DNA of 64,000 nt from Rhynochetos jubatus (GCA_027574665.1 CM050648.1:134664175-134728174), one strand, 5' to 3'; positions 39,101-53,100 are shown, numbered from the stretch's first letter. The notes: a model not told the origin generated them from the sequence alone. Made by a program: numbers and translations.

Positions 39101-41310
39101 TTCCTCCCTTCCGTTTTATCGCAGGAGGGGAAAAAAACTTAAGGAAAAGTGTATAAAAAGGCTAACACCTAGGCTGCACGTGCAGAAGGCAGAGATGGCA
39201 GCAGGAGAGACGGAAGGATGCTTGCTGCCGGGGCTGCTCCATGACAGCTCCACCACCCACCTCGCACACTGGGGATGTTCCTCACGTTCACCTGCCCCGC
39301 TCTTCCACATTGTCACAGGCTTAGCAGAACTGCCTCCATCCCAGGCAAGCCCCCACACTTCTTGCAGTCAGCCAAAAAAGGGGCCTGATAAGCTTTGCAT
39401 TTGCATGTGTATTGAGAGGCATTTCCAAAGGCACAGTCAGGGAAATGGCCTTGCTGAATACCGATGCTATCTGAGAATGACAACTATTCAAGTCGTTTTA
39501 CAGCTTCACTACCTACATGGAGAGATCCAGCTTGTTTGCATCTTTACAAGGATTATTAGCTTTAAAAGCGCCGATCCTATCTGTCTCACCCTCAGAAATG
39601 AAGGCGCACAGGTTCACAGTGCTTCCCACAGAGCCGTCTTCCCCAGGCACCCCAAACCAGCAGTCACTAAAACCTAAGGTGACGCCTGAAAGGCCTGAGC
39701 CCATAGTCCCTTCTGAGCAGGAGAAAGGGTGCAGAGGCACGCAAGGAAACACAGGCCCGTGCAGATGCTCCACCAGCCCTCCCTACATAGGGCAGGGCAT
39801 CAGACAGCTCTCCGTCCCCTCCGAATGATGCTGCCGGGCACCTTCCCGCACACCGCCTTTGAGGAGGGCGGCGAGGACCGAGCTCTGCCAGCAGAGAGGG
39901 GCGACTTGAATCCCACGCGAAGAATCCCTCGGTGCCTCACACCGGGTTTCAGGGACAGCTCTGGGGCCGTAGTGGTGTCCCATATGCACAAGAGCCCCGG
40001 GTTAACAGGAATTAATTCAACTGTATTGTCCCACTCAGCAGTCGATACCCGAAAGGGATATGGTCTAAGGTTCACAAACTAAAACTGCAAAGCCCTTCTG
40101 TCCCAAAACAGAAACAGCACGTTCAATATCTGCCAAGTGCTCTCCAGGCCTCTGCGCAGAGCAACCAACGCTTTATGAAAATAAAGCCAATCACACCAGG
40201 AGCAGAAGCTATCTGCAGATTTGCAAACCAGATACTTCTGATTTACACAGCACTAGAGAAGACAGACAACAAACATTTAAAGGTGCTCGCTGTACGCTGC
40301 AACATCTGGTGACAGGATCACCCTTGAAACCAGCAATCCCTGTCTACTGGGTGAGGTGGCCTAAGTATCTCCAGCTGTAAGTAGAGACAACAGGACCATG
40401 AGTGGGAAATTCATGAACACAGTACTTGAGAACTGGGTTGATCCAAGCTGCGTGCCCTCAGATCTCCTGTGGCATAAGGACTTGCCGTAAGTCACAAGGA
40501 AAAGGACCAGCACTCTCTGGTCCCACCAGGCCCACCAAAAGCTGTGGGAGCTGTAGGCAGAGTTCTCTGGTAAACACACCTGCTGCTGACACCAGTCAGA
40601 GCAAACCTCTGGGGCTCCAGCCCCATCTCTATGCTTGGAGGAAGGGAAAGGGTACCCCAACCATAAAATAGTCCTCTCTCATTGGAAAAAATTATTAAGA
40701 ACATTAAAAGGAGTCTTATATACAACAATTAATTAGATTGGTGTCTGGTTTGATTCCTACTGAACTCTCTTGGACAAACTACTCCTTCTAGAAGTCAAGT
40801 ATTTGGTCCTGTTGGTTTTAAAAGACAAAAAAAAAAATCTCAATTTTAAAATCATTCCAATATTACTGTTTTAATGCCTATTCACTATTAGACGACAGGA
40901 GAAACTTTGCTTGAATACAGACTGTCGGAGGAGGCTTGGCACGATTTCACAGTGGAGCTTGTTTCTAACTTTAATGACTAGGCTGAACAAAAGTGTGACT
41001 ACAGCGTCCCTTCGAGAGCAACTTCTTCCCTACAAACCAACCTGTTCCTGAAGCAGAACGGGGCAGCAGGCTGGGGGGAAGCCGACCTGCACCTCTGCAA
41101 CACTGCTGAGCGTGCCAGAGCCAGCCTGCCCCGAGAGCCCATGGAGCGAAGAGGTGATGCTCCGTGGGGCAGACCTGCGCTTCCATCAGATGCTTCCGAA
41201 ATCTCATCCAGACTATCAGTCTTATCAAACTAGCAACAAACAAGCCAAATGTAAACCAAAACATTTCAAGGGGAGGAGAGAGAGAGGAGGAAGAGATGGA
41301 AAAGTCGGCG
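36141..41310. other. Intronic DNA, 5.2 kb, between candidate elements and the CpG island
   Basis: No exon or repeat family is recognised. A13-type runs lie at 36589-36602 and 37577-37588. A 199-codon frame (39078-39677, plus) and frames of up to 117 codons near 39729-40082 have no motif and overlap opposite-strand frames. Confidence 0.5.
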
Positions 41311-41316
41311 TTTATT
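41311..41316 (-). terminator. Candidate intronic polyadenylation signal in CCDC85C intron 1
   Basis: The minus strand reads AATAAA about 95 bases past the TGA (41414-41412) that ends the exon 1 frame when it is read through the donor. A T/G-rich patch (TGTTTTGGTTTAC, 41263-41251) follows about 50 bases later, a common arrangement for a cleavage signal. Use of this site would give a 313-residue protein with an unrelated 76-residue C-terminus. A hexamer near AT-rich DNA can be chance, so confidence is modest. Confidence 0.3.
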
Positions 41317-41414
41317 TAACCCTGAAAACTCAGGCTGTTTTTTGTCAAAAGCCCCCAGAACAAGCAAACAAAGCGAAACACCAACCCTCCGGATGAAAAT
41401 GCCTCCAACCCTCA

Positions 41415-42359
<945 letters not shown>

Positions 42360-42438
42360 CTAGGCAGCGTTTGCTCTCTCACACACGGTAACAAATGGTT
42401 CGGGTTATTTTGTTCGCCTGATTTCCTGGAACTAAAAT

Positions 42439-42450
42439 TCACTGCAGCAT
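42439..42450 (-). other. Four-codon upstream open reading frame (Met-Leu-Gln-stop)
   Basis: On the minus strand ATG CTG CAG TGA lies 85 bases before the CCDC85C start codon. Its ATG has G at -3, a fair context, and I see no other ATG between it and the main start. Minimal upstream frames can lower main-frame translation or allow re-initiation. Whether it is in the mRNA depends on the unknown transcription start. Confidence 0.3.
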
Positions 42451-42463
42451 CTCAGGGAAGAAA

Positions 42464-42470
42464 TATTATA
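42464..42470 (-). promoter_or_regulatory. TATA-like element upstream of the CCDC85C start codon
   Basis: The minus strand reads TATAATA here, 111-117 bases before ATG 42353, in the only short AT-rich patch at the edge of the island. If it worked as a TATA box, transcription would begin near 42435-42440, giving a leader of about 85 bases that starts just past the small upstream frame at 42439-42450. CpG-island promoters often lack a working TATA box, so this may be chance. Confidence 0.2.
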
Positions 42471-42557
42471 GTTCTCCGCCGAGCGTTGGACAAGGAAGAA
42501 GAGCAACGCCGGACTGGAAGATCTGCTCCCCCATAGACCCCATAATAAAAATAATTT

Positions 42558-42576
42558 AAAAAAAAAAAAAAAAAAA
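42558..42576. repeat. A19 homopolymer in the presumed promoter, followed by a C9 run
   Basis: Nineteen A bases in a row (T on the CCDC85C sense strand) occur about 205-223 bases upstream of the start codon, followed by an A-rich tail and a C9 run at 42592-42600. Poly(dA:dT) tracts next to CpG islands disfavour nucleosomes and can help open a promoter. Length may be inexact because of sequencing slippage. Confidence 0.8.
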
Positions 42577-42972
42577 GGAAAAAACAAGGCACCCCCCCCC
42601 AGGGGGCTGGGGGCAGCTGGGAGCCAAGCGCTGCCCCCTCCGAGCAAAGGCTCCGCGGGGGATCGGCCAACTTACCCCGGGCAAAATAACTACGCGGCGG
42701 CCAGCCCTCCCTCCCCGTTGCCAGGCGCTCTGTCCACTTGTCCTCCCGCCCGCCCACCCCCCCCCCCGCCGCTCGCCGCTCCCCGCCGCGGCAGACCCGG
42801 CACCGCGCACCCGCCGCCGCTGCCCCGCTCCGCCGCTGCTCGCCCGCAGCCCCGCGGTGACCTGGGGCCGAGCCCGGCGCGGTGGCGGCCGATACCGGTG
42901 CGGCGCTGCCGAGGAGCGGTGGGGGAGCCGGCGCCTTCCCGGAATGGCTCAGCCCTCGGGAGGGAGAAGAGA

Positions 42973-42996
42973 GGGCGGGAGAAAGGAGGCGGGCGG
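42973..42996. promoter_or_regulatory. Paired GC boxes (Sp1/KLF-type)
   Basis: GGGCGGG at 42973-42979 and GGCGGGCGG at 42988-42996 lie about 620-640 bases upstream of the CCDC85C start codon inside the CpG island. Such sites commonly mark the core of TATA-less promoters. The motif is seen directly; use by Sp1 is inference. Confidence 0.45.
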
Positions 42997-43780
42997 CAGC
43001 GCCAGGGCTGGTCCCACCTCCTGCCGGCCAGGGAGGGGAGGGAAGGCGCGGCCCTGCCCCAGCCGAGCCGAGCCGGGCCGAGCCGAGCCTAGCGCCGCCC
43101 TCCCCCACCGCCCCGTTGGCTGCCGGGCTGGGCGCTGGCCCGGTGCGCCGCGCCTCGCTGCCGGCTCGTGTTACCGGAGCCGCGGCCGCCGCAGCCAATG
43201 CGGGGCCGCCTGGCGCCTTCAAACGGCAGGTACAAAGGGACGGGGCTGCTGCTCCCCCTCCCTCGGCCCGCCCTGCCGTGCCCTGCCCTACCCGCTGCGG
43301 CCGGCTCACCGCTGCCCACCCCCCCTGCCCCGAGTCGCCCACCCCCTTTTTTGCCTTTTTTGGTTGGGTATATTTTTTTTCCTTTTTTTTGAAGAAAAAC
43401 TATGTGAGGGAGCACCAGCCCGGGGAAGGGTGGGGTTGGACAGGCAGGAAAACGCGCCCACCGGGCGGCCCGGGGAAGCGGCGCCGGAGCGGCCCCGGCC
43501 AGGCGCGGGGAGGGACCCGGAGCCTCGGGCGGCCGCCTCGGGTCAGGAGCGGAGCGGCGCTTCTGGGGGCATCTCCGCTGCTGCCCCCCTCCCGCCACGG
43601 GCTCGGTCACCGGGGCCCGGCCCCGCTCTGCCCGCCCTCCCCCTGGGGCGGCCGTCTTTGTGCTCGGGTCCCTCCTGCCTCGGCCGGAGCCTGCAGGTTG
43701 GCTGAAGCCGGCTCCAGCATCCCTGCCGCCTCTCTGCGCCTGGGGCCGGCATGTCCTCCAGACCTCGGCCCCGCTCTGTG

Positions 43781-46700
43781 CTGGTGGAGGAAGCTGTCCT
43801 GAAGGCACAGATACCACTCATTCCTTGGTAAAATCTGCCCAGGTCCCGATGATCCTCACTGTCAGGAGCAGGGGTGCTACCGTCGCTTCTGCGCACGTCA
43901 GACAGAACCTGGTAAAGGGTACAGAAAGTTCATAAAGTGGGTTTCCTAGGCAACATGTAGGCAGATTTCCTATATCCGTGCAGTATATCCCCTGACTTTT
44001 AGTCTAATGCACTTTTCCTTGGGCTACGCTATCTCTCTGTAGGCTGTTTTTGACCAGCATCTCATTGTGAAAAGGAAAGATGCACGAGGAGAGAGCAGTG
44101 CTGCCAGCTATTTCCTGCATGGGTGTCCTTAAAAAGCCTCAGGGAATCGCCAGCTTTGTGTTCCTGAAGAACCCTGGTAAATGATTTGACTCCAGTGCAG
44201 CCTCAGATTTTTGACCACACTGGAAAGCTGGTCAAGACACTCTCTAGCTATGAAGAAATATCAAATCCAATGCTAGAGCATGGGATGCAGAGCAGATGGC
44301 CTGTGCATGGAGGGAACATCAGAATGAAGAGAGATGGAGGATTGCAACTCCTGCCTTTTGGTGTTATCTTCCTAAATCTCGATCGGTAAAGCTGCAGTTT
44401 CTGGGATGTTTTTCTGGATAAGTCTGTGGTCCCGTGTTTCTGAGCCCACATGTGCCCTCGGCAGACTAAGACAATGGTCTGTTTCCTGCTGAAGCAGAAC
44501 AGCAGGACTTGCCTCCTTCTGTTCATCCCCTCCACGGGCACAGTTGGCCCTTCTCCCAAAGTAGCCTTTACCCCTTCATTATTAAAATGGTAAGAGGAGC
44601 TTAGGACAGAGCATGGACACTAGTTCACTTCACGTGGGATAAGTAGATGATGGATCCCTGATAACAGGCCACACAGACATGAAGAGGGCAGTTCTCCCCT
44701 AGCACACGCCCACCCCAGGATGGCTGCCTAGAGAGGAGGGCATCGCACTATGCAAGCCAGCGGTGAGGCCTGTTTGCTCCCTCCAGGGGTTATCGCTCCC
44801 AGCAGGTGGGGCAGTGGCCACCCCAGACCAGCTGTGCTCTGACCGAGCACCCACCCTTGGTGTCAGCTCTCCAGAAGCTCAGTCCTGGCCATGGCTGGGC
44901 AGCCCCTCTGGAGCCATCCCTTAGGATGTGGAAACCAGCAGGGCCATGGCCAGCACGGTGCGCAGTGGGACGGTGCCCCACCTCCTGCTTCGCACCACCC
45001 TGGGCCAGGCCACCAGAAGGTAGCACGTCCCGTGATGGGGCACGCTGCCACTGCTCACGGCTGCATGGTGTCTTGAAGGCACTCAGGGGTTTTCTGAGCC
45101 AAGCCTTTTATTTACCAGACTTTAATCACATCCTTCCCCACAGGAAGCGGAAAGTGCTTCTCCCAGACCCTCCCAGGTGGTGATCTGACTAGCAGATCCC
45201 TGGCCAGTGGTTGGGAAGGAGCAGAGCAGGGGGACCCTGCAGAGCAACTGTTCCTCCCTGGCTAAAGTCAGGAGGGGAGGAGAAGCTTCCGGCAGCCGCC
45301 CCACAGACACAGGTGCCGCTATGCCATGGTGGTGCTTGACCCAGGCAATGTATTGCTCACTAATGTTTGCTTCATCGTTTTTTTCCTAAAAAAGCTGTTT
45401 TTTTTCTAGGTGAACCCTTACAAAGTTTGAGCTTTATTGATGCCTCTGCAGAGCCTGAGCCTAGCAGACGGGGGGGCTCCTCAGAGGAAGCGAGGAGATT
45501 ATTAATAAACGCAGAGGAAGTCAGTGTGATGATTAAGACTTGCTTTCAGTACTCGGTGGGTATGTCTGTGCTTTTGAAAAAGTTAACAGCACAGATCCAC
45601 CCTGCCGACACCCACAAGGAACTTGCTGTCATTCTGGTGCCCAGGTGGCTGTTGAAGCATGGTGACCTGCTGTGCTTCGGCATCTGGAGTCCTGTATGCT
45701 CTGGAGGTGCTGGCACTGAAGCTGTTGGGTGCCCAGATGGCATCTGGTCCTGAGGAACGCCCAGTAAAACATACCTCTATTAGCAAGGAAGAGAGAGGAA
45801 TGGGGTCAGCAGGTTTGAGCGAGTGACACCTGAATCGGGTGGACACCATGCGTTGTTGCCTGTTCTGGTCCCTCATCATCCCTTCAAAGCAGACATAGCA
45901 TTGCAGGAGAGGAAAATCCCTTTAGCTTGGAAAGGCAAGGAGCAGTGCTAGAGCAGCAGGGTGAAGCTTGGTGGTACCAGAAAGTGTTTGTGGCCCAGGT
46001 GATCTATGGGGACAGTGGATCCGAAGGCTGGGATGAGGCAGGTTTTTACAGTGCTTTGCTATCTTGGTGGGAAAGGACTAGGTCAGCACACAGCTTTCAA
46101 TCAATAGAAAACCTGTTTTTTTAATCAACACAAAGAATGCATAACGTCAGAGTATTTTTGATGGGATTTTGCTTTTCAGTTTTAGTGAACAAACCCATTT
46201 TCCTAGTGTTGTTCAGAAGGCATTATGATTTCCCTGTGCCAATTTAAGATGAAGCGTAGGAGAAGTCGGTAAACAACATGCTACAGATTCCCTTTTGTTA
46301 TAGCTGGCCACGGGGCCTTCTGCAAGAATGCCACTGAAAAGCAATTTTAATATGCATGACATCTTAAGCTTTTGATGCCCATGTAAGACAGCATCAAAGT
46401 CTATCCTTTGCACTGAATCAAATGGACACTTCCAAGCTCTTCAGTCAGGGATGAAATTTTAAAGCGAATTATAGCACGGTAAGAATTTAGGGGGGAAAAA
46501 ACGCCAACCTACGGGGTAAAATTGCTCTTGATGTTGACTCCCGAACTCAGCAGGTGACACAAAGAAGGAATTTGGTCCCGGCTAGAACATAGCGATACTT
46601 AGCCTCATTGAAGTCTTGCTAAAGCATCCCCTCTACAGGGCTACGTTGGTATTACAGAAGGCACCGTCACAGCTCGGGTCCGGGCTGCTACCCCCCACCC

Positions 46701-46859
46701 CGCCCCGAGAGAGGTGACTCTCCCAAAGCCCACGCATCAGGTGTGGGAGTGGGCGGAGGGGCTGGAGGAATCCCAGTGGCACTCTCCCAGGGCGCCGCTT
46801 TTCCAAGACGGCCGCGCATGCATCAAGGCCATGCTCCAGTGTACACACGCTGAGGACCC
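43781..46859. other. Upstream flank of CCDC85C, no recognised gene
   Basis: Intergenic sequence directly past the CpG island. A pyrimidine tract ending in AG (CTGTTTTTTTTCTAG, 45395-45409, plus strand) precedes a frame of about 115 codons to 45753. It has the look of a splice acceptor, but the translated product is not one I know. Otherwise nothing is recognised. Confidence 0.45.
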
Positions 46860-47130
46860 ATCTCCTCAAACACGCGCTCCGTGAATCATTTACACAGGTC
46901 ATAAATCCTCCGTGGCATTGGTATTTTCTCATTAATCAGCGCCAAGGACGAATCCTTAAGTCGTGTTTTGAAATACACCATCCGGATTGCGAGAGTGGGA
47001 GCTCAGTTTTGTGCAACAAAGCCGTACGATAACAAAAACTGTGCACCGCTCCTAATCTCTGCTATTAAGATAGGTACCTCGCTTCCAGCCTAATTAAGTA
47101 GTATTTTCAGCCAGAACATTTTTCGCAGCC
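46860..47130. promoter_or_regulatory. Candidate conserved non-coding element upstream of CCDC85C
   Basis: About 4.5 kb upstream of the start codon lies a repeat-free stretch with GTGAATCATTTACACAGGTC, TTTTCTCATTAATCAGCGCC, GCAACAAAGCCGTACGATAA and CCTAATTAAGTAGTATTTTC. It holds homeodomain (TAATTA, CATTAATC) and SOX-like (ACAAAG) cores and several CG dinucleotides in AT-rich context. An enhancer role is inference. Confidence 0.35.
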
Positions 47131-50100
47131 ACTTGAAGAACTGTCATGTGCCGTTATTCCTCCTTTCCCCAGATCGGCTGAACCTTCCCGTGAAAACTCT
47201 TCTTCATCCCTTCATTTGCCCAGCTGGCTGAGCTACGAGGAAAAAGCAGTCTCTTTGCAGATTATGCAGCGCTCCTCAGTGCTGGCTTCTGGCAATATAA
47301 CTGAGCCATCCAGTTATGAAAGTAGTACGTATTAGCCGAAGGTTTCATCTCGTGTCCACACAGCCTTTTATTCTGTGCCCTGAAACTCCTACTAATAATT
47401 CTAAAATGCCCCAACTTGTTTGAAAGCCTTTAGGATATTTGGAGAAGTATTATGGTTGTGACCAGCAAACTCTTTGCCATGCCAGAATAACAGGTCCTCC
47501 AAAAGGCTTAAGCAGTAGTTTCTAAACAGATACAAACAGTAGCATCCAAACTGGAGACCAGGGGAGATGGAGAGCTGGTCCTTGAAGGAAAGCATGGGAG
47601 GTGTGTGTGCTCAAGGTGTGCCTTAAATTACAGCTATTTGCCAGCCCTGTTTCAGTGTCCTGCATTCGCCTGAGAGGTCCGCGTTCACGTGTTGGGTTCA
47701 GATCTGCTCCGTGCAGGCACCCTTACAGGGCTGTCGGAGCAATACCAAGTCAGAGCCCTTGTCTCAGTGGCAGTTGCAGAGTAGACATACACAGTATGTT
47801 TGACTCAAGCAGAAAAAGCCCATAAAAATCATCTCACCCAACAGTATTCACCAAAACTTCATTTTCATGGAAGTTTCGAGCCATTTCTTGCAATGTATTG
47901 GAGTTTTTTCCCTCATCCCTAATCTGTATGTCGGTAAAGGACTGGAAGCTAAATCCTGAGAAGCAATAGGCATATGCTGTTCCTAGCTGGGAGCTGCAGG
48001 TGATTGACACTTTTCAAACTCATACATAATAGCTAGAGCAAAAATTTCACTGCTAGTTGAGTGCGTGGTGGCGATCCAACTTCATTGTGCAGTCAGAAGG
48101 CTGCATACCATATCAGAGGGATTTTTTCCAAGTGTTAAGAAAAATCCCCAAATTCCTCTTACAACGTTTGAATCACCAGGATGGCCATGTGCCTGTGAGC
48201 TGAGGCCATGTGCTGGTGAGGCGAGTCACCTCCTCCACCATCGTCTACCCAAAAAGGAGTGCCGCTGAGCCCTCAGTCCAAGTGTGTGTTAAGAAATAAA
48301 AATTTGTCAGAACTTCTCCTGAATAGGCATGGAATCAGCAGGAAGAGGGAGGCAGGCAGACTGGATCAGAGCACTGGCCCTTGTATTATCTCTGCCAGAG
48401 GCAAATACCAGATGCTTATGAGAACGCTGTGAAAAACCTGCCCATAGGGTGAGTTTCCTCTTCTCTGCCATCTGGTACCACTTGGCTTCTTCCCAGAAGC
48501 ATTAAGGTTCACATCCCTTCCAAAAATATTTACCATCCTATCTAACATGGGAAGAAGGCCAGAGATAGCTTGATACATCTTTGCCTTTTGTAAAAATTCT
48601 TTTATAAACACAGGTCATCCAACAAACAGGTAGGAGAAATAGAAGATAAGGTTTTATGCCCATCTCAGTGTGACTACACTGCACCTTTTGGTTCCTGTGA
48701 CATCAGGGAACATCCTGGAGGCCAAATTCAGTCCTGAGTTATATGCAGAGCCCATGGGAGGGTGCTCTGTGTATCTGGGGGCACAGCTTGGTCCTCGAAG
48801 CCCGGAAGTATGTGGAGGAGTTTGTTTTGCAAGACAAAACCCACCACTCCCAGGTTTTAGTTACATCATTTACGGGTGCACAGCACCCACCCACTGCACA
48901 AGGAAGCCCCTGGGATTTAGACCTGCATCATTTAAACCACTGGTGATTTAAAACAAGGGCTTTGCCAAGACTATATCCATATTACATGCACTTTTTTTCC
49001 TCTCACTGCCTCTGTATTTTCCTTACAATCCAAACAAGACTTTGCACGTGTTTTGGGTGGGGCAGAGTGGTGTTCCATGGGTGATAATGGATTTAGACCG
49101 GTTTCAACTGAAGTATCTTTGTCACTGTTGATTTAAAACCAGGAGAAATACTACAACAAGAATGGAAAAATATCAGTGGTGTTCCAAGGGAGCACTCAGT
49201 TTCATGGCCAATGGTTGTAGCCTGACCAGCCTCCGAGATTGGCATGTTGCCCCTGAGCAGCCCATGCTTCGGGGCAGCCCCTGGGTTCTTCTGGGCTCCC
49301 CCACTCCCACTCCGCTCCACATATATCCTCCTTTTCTCTGGCACAGGTCTGTGCTTGGGCTAGGCACTGAGCTTTGGCACAGGTGACTACAGAACAGACA
49401 CCTCGCTATTGAAGCAGATGAGGCCATTGGTATTAGCAGCATGAGGTTGATGAAACCTCAGCGGTTCTGCAATAGAGAAAATAGACATCCCCCATCTTCT
49501 TCACACTCTTATTTCTCATTTCCAAATGAATAAATGACCTCTCAGTTGTATTGATGGACCAGGGACGTACGAATTCCCAGTTTTATACTATAAGCTATGC
49601 CCGTCGGTACCCTTCACGCAGTGGTAAAGTGTATTTTCTGCCTGCAAGACAACAATGCTGCTGAGGACCTAATTTTGCCTTTTATAGCTCACTGAAGCCA
49701 CTGGGATTTTATAGCAGATGAGAATCATGCCCTAAAATGCTGACACCACTTCTATATATCATAGAGGTATCTGAATAATTCATAGTGTCAAGCAGTGCAA
49801 GTTAAAGGAACAGTGGCTTAAGTCACAACGCCCAGTTTTAGCACATCCTATGCAAAAATAAAAACTCCACAAGTTTCTTATGCAAAAAACATCATCAGTC
49901 TTTCCGAGGAAGAGCAACACAAGAACTAACACAAAGAACATCGGGCCTGTAACAACTGTGTTACAGGATGGTGACACACCAAACATGGGGATTTCCTCGT
50001 GATCAGACACATTAACCTTTACCTTCGCCTTGTGTGGTATTTGAAACAAAATGAAATTGGACCCAGATTGGAAAAAAGGACAAAGTGTCCTTCCCCAGCA

Positions 50101-53100
50101 CTCATTCTGTGCAATGTAGTGGGAGACCCAGGGTCGCTGCCACACGTCTTCAGGCTATGGCTCACTTTCTGTTCCTGATAAGGACTGCCTTTCGAAGCAA
50201 TTAAGTCCAAGGCAAAGGCTGGAGATAAGCTGTTTATGGTGCTGATGCATTAGAGATCCTTGAATTCTGAGGATGTTTTGGATCAAAGCCAGACTCACAT
50301 TTTTCCAAAGGGCCCCCAACTGAATGAGGGAAATCTGGAAAATCCCTCTTGCAATTCAGGTACAAATGTAGTGCTTCCAGCTCGCCTCTTCTCACACACC
50401 TTAAAATGAGAAATCCTTGGAGTTCGCAGATTTGTTTTCTACTCAGACACTTCCCATCCCTCAGTTTGGACCTGTGACCCTTGCCGGGTCTGGTATTTCG
50501 GGCTGGGGGCTGTGCGATGTGCAGCTGCACACTTGAACGGGCAGGCGGGTGGTGCCCCTGTAGACCTGCTGATGGGTGCTCCCCTCAGTCCATACGCCCA
50601 CTGGCTCAGCCGGAATCCCCTCCCTGGCCTGGATGGCCGCGGCAGGTTCTGGCAGCAGGTGACTGCTGCCACCCTGCATTCTGCCCACAACCACCAGACA
50701 TGGAATACAAAGCGGAGGCAGGAGGCCACGCTCTTCCCACCGGAGCGTGGGGGAAGCCCAGGTGATGGCGGGGTAACTGTACTGCCATGGCGAGGCTGGC
50801 TACCTTCCCCAGTGCGGTGCTGCCTGTCATTACATTTCCTGTGCTCCTGTCACTGACGTGATGCTGCTCGGTGTTGTCTTTGCTCCTCCAGCCCAGTGGG
50901 TCACCGCAGCCTGGGTCTGGCTTGGGTTTTTCCCTCCAGCTTGGGTTGCTGTGCCTTTGTATTTGCCACCCATTCTCCGCCAGCTGGTCCTTCACCTCTG
51001 CTCTGAACCCTGTCCCTCTCACCCACCCACATTATTGTCCCTGGCAATCCTCGTTGCCGCAGAACTCTGAAAGTGAGGAATTAATTGCCTCAGGGCTTTG
51101 ATCATTTTTAACAGTGCAGAGATAATCTGTCAGACCCATTCTAGTGCCAAGCAGCCGGAGCAGCAAATATCCCCATCTTTATGATCTTATTTTTAGTCTC
51201 TTCCCTTCATTTCCAGACCAGACAAACTTCTGGATTCACATTGTGGGTACAACTCGAGTTTTGCTCTGCAGATACTACTTTAAGCCATGATGCACATTGA
51301 TTTTGATAGCATGCGGGGTGTACCAGGCTTAACTGATCAGTCCTGCTTGCACATTTGAGCTTATTTGCCGTCCTCCCCGCTTTGCCTTCATTAGACGTGA
51401 GTGTAACACCCAGGAAAGTTTCCAGAATTGACAGCTCCGGAAACCAAAGTTCCAGCTGAACAGAGCAAATCAAAGTAAATGTATTATGCCCATGTGCTCC
51501 CTGCTGTTTAACCCCATGTCCTTTAGGTCAGCCTTGTTGCTGTGATCACCAACAGCATCGCCTGTGAGGACCAGCCCTACGGGCGACGTCGCTGTGGTCT
51601 GGTCACCTGCACGTTGAAATGTCTAGTGGCTCAGACAACCCTCCAGGTGCTTCCAGCTGGGCCCTGTGAGCTTCTGCTCTCTGCTGACTGCTGTAACTGG
51701 TCTGCTGCTGAGCTGGGCTGGCCTGCAACCAGTGGCTCAAGATCAGAAAATACCACAGGGTGTGCAGTGCCTGCAAGGGATCCAGCAGAAGGCTGGATCC
51801 AGTGCTCATTTTAACAAGCCTGGCTTTGCATATTTGATTACAGAAACAGTCCCAAGCAGTGTATTTCTCTGTACCAAGAAAACAAGCAGTTACTGCTGTA
51901 CAGGGTACCTGGGCTTTGTTTGGAGTTGAGGGACCTGCCGAGGACATTGAAGGAGAGAGGCTGTGGGAAAGGGAGTTTCCATGCTACCTAAACTGGGAGG
52001 CACATTTCTCTGCAAACCCTGTGGAAGTAATGAAAAGAGAGAGAAGGATAAAAAAAAGAAGAGGGAGAAGTCCCTCCAGCAGGCAGTTCAGCGCAGGGGT
52101 CTAGGTTAGGTTTAACTCCATCACAGGGAGGCAGGGAAACATCACCTGGGAGCCAGCCCAGTGCCTGGAGAATGGAGAGCTGTGATCAGGGTCTCTCCTG
52201 ACCCTGCTACGTATGGGACAGCCCCCTCCAGCCCTTGGCATGTGCTCATCCCCTCGAGCCTGTCTGCTGCCGTCCACCCCAGAACCACATCTGTGGGATA
52301 TCTGTGATGGCACAAGAGCTGCACATCCTACCCCCTCAATCGCTGAGCACATTGATGTCTTGTGCAGTTTACTGTACGGAAGGATTGCTGTTGCTGCTCT
52401 TGCACAGAGCACATAGTTCTCAGACTCAAGTCTGGTGTCCTTGAGAGACTTGCTGGCTGGGGAGGAAGCCTTTCTGCATTCAGCACTGTACCCTGCATGG
52501 GCTGGAGTCTGCAACTGGGGACCACAGAAGCTGCTGCCATGCAAATTTTAATAATACAAATATTATTAATAACAACAACAATAATAAGCTGTCAGAGACA
52601 TGCTAACTCCCCTCCTCACTTACACCTCATTACCGACATCAGTGGCATTTCCTTAGCTCTAACCCCTGAGCAAAGGTCTCTCCTTACTGCTGGGGGCCAG
52701 GGCAGAGCCAAGGTGGGCTGCGGGAGACACAGGTCACTGCTGCTGCCCCTTCCCACACACAGTCCTGCTTTTGTTCTGCGCTTCAATTACCTGACCTGAT
52801 GGACTGGAAAAGACCTGTGGCTGAGGAGGGGACCCTGCCCACTGCCGAGCACTAACCCGGCTGGAAGCAGCATTTTTACCAGGGCAGGAGCTGTTGGTTT
52901 CCATAGGCAGAGCTCAGCAGGGGGGAAGGGAGAGAGGAAGCTGCAAGGGATATTTTTACAGGTAGTTTCTTCAAGTAATGGTTTATTGCCATTTCTATCC
53001 CAGAAGCAGGTTGTTTTGGGGCTTGTAACCACAGCCTGGCTAGTGCTTGCTGCTGAATAACAGCTGGATCAGAGTCCTGATAAATTGAACCCAAACCCAA

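Noticed and set aside
42452..43817. Long frames (240-306 codons) on both strands across the CpG island
   Set aside because: They overlap one another in several frames, are rich in Ala, Pro, Gly and Arg as expected from GC-rich DNA, and show no domain. Stop codons are simply rare at this composition.
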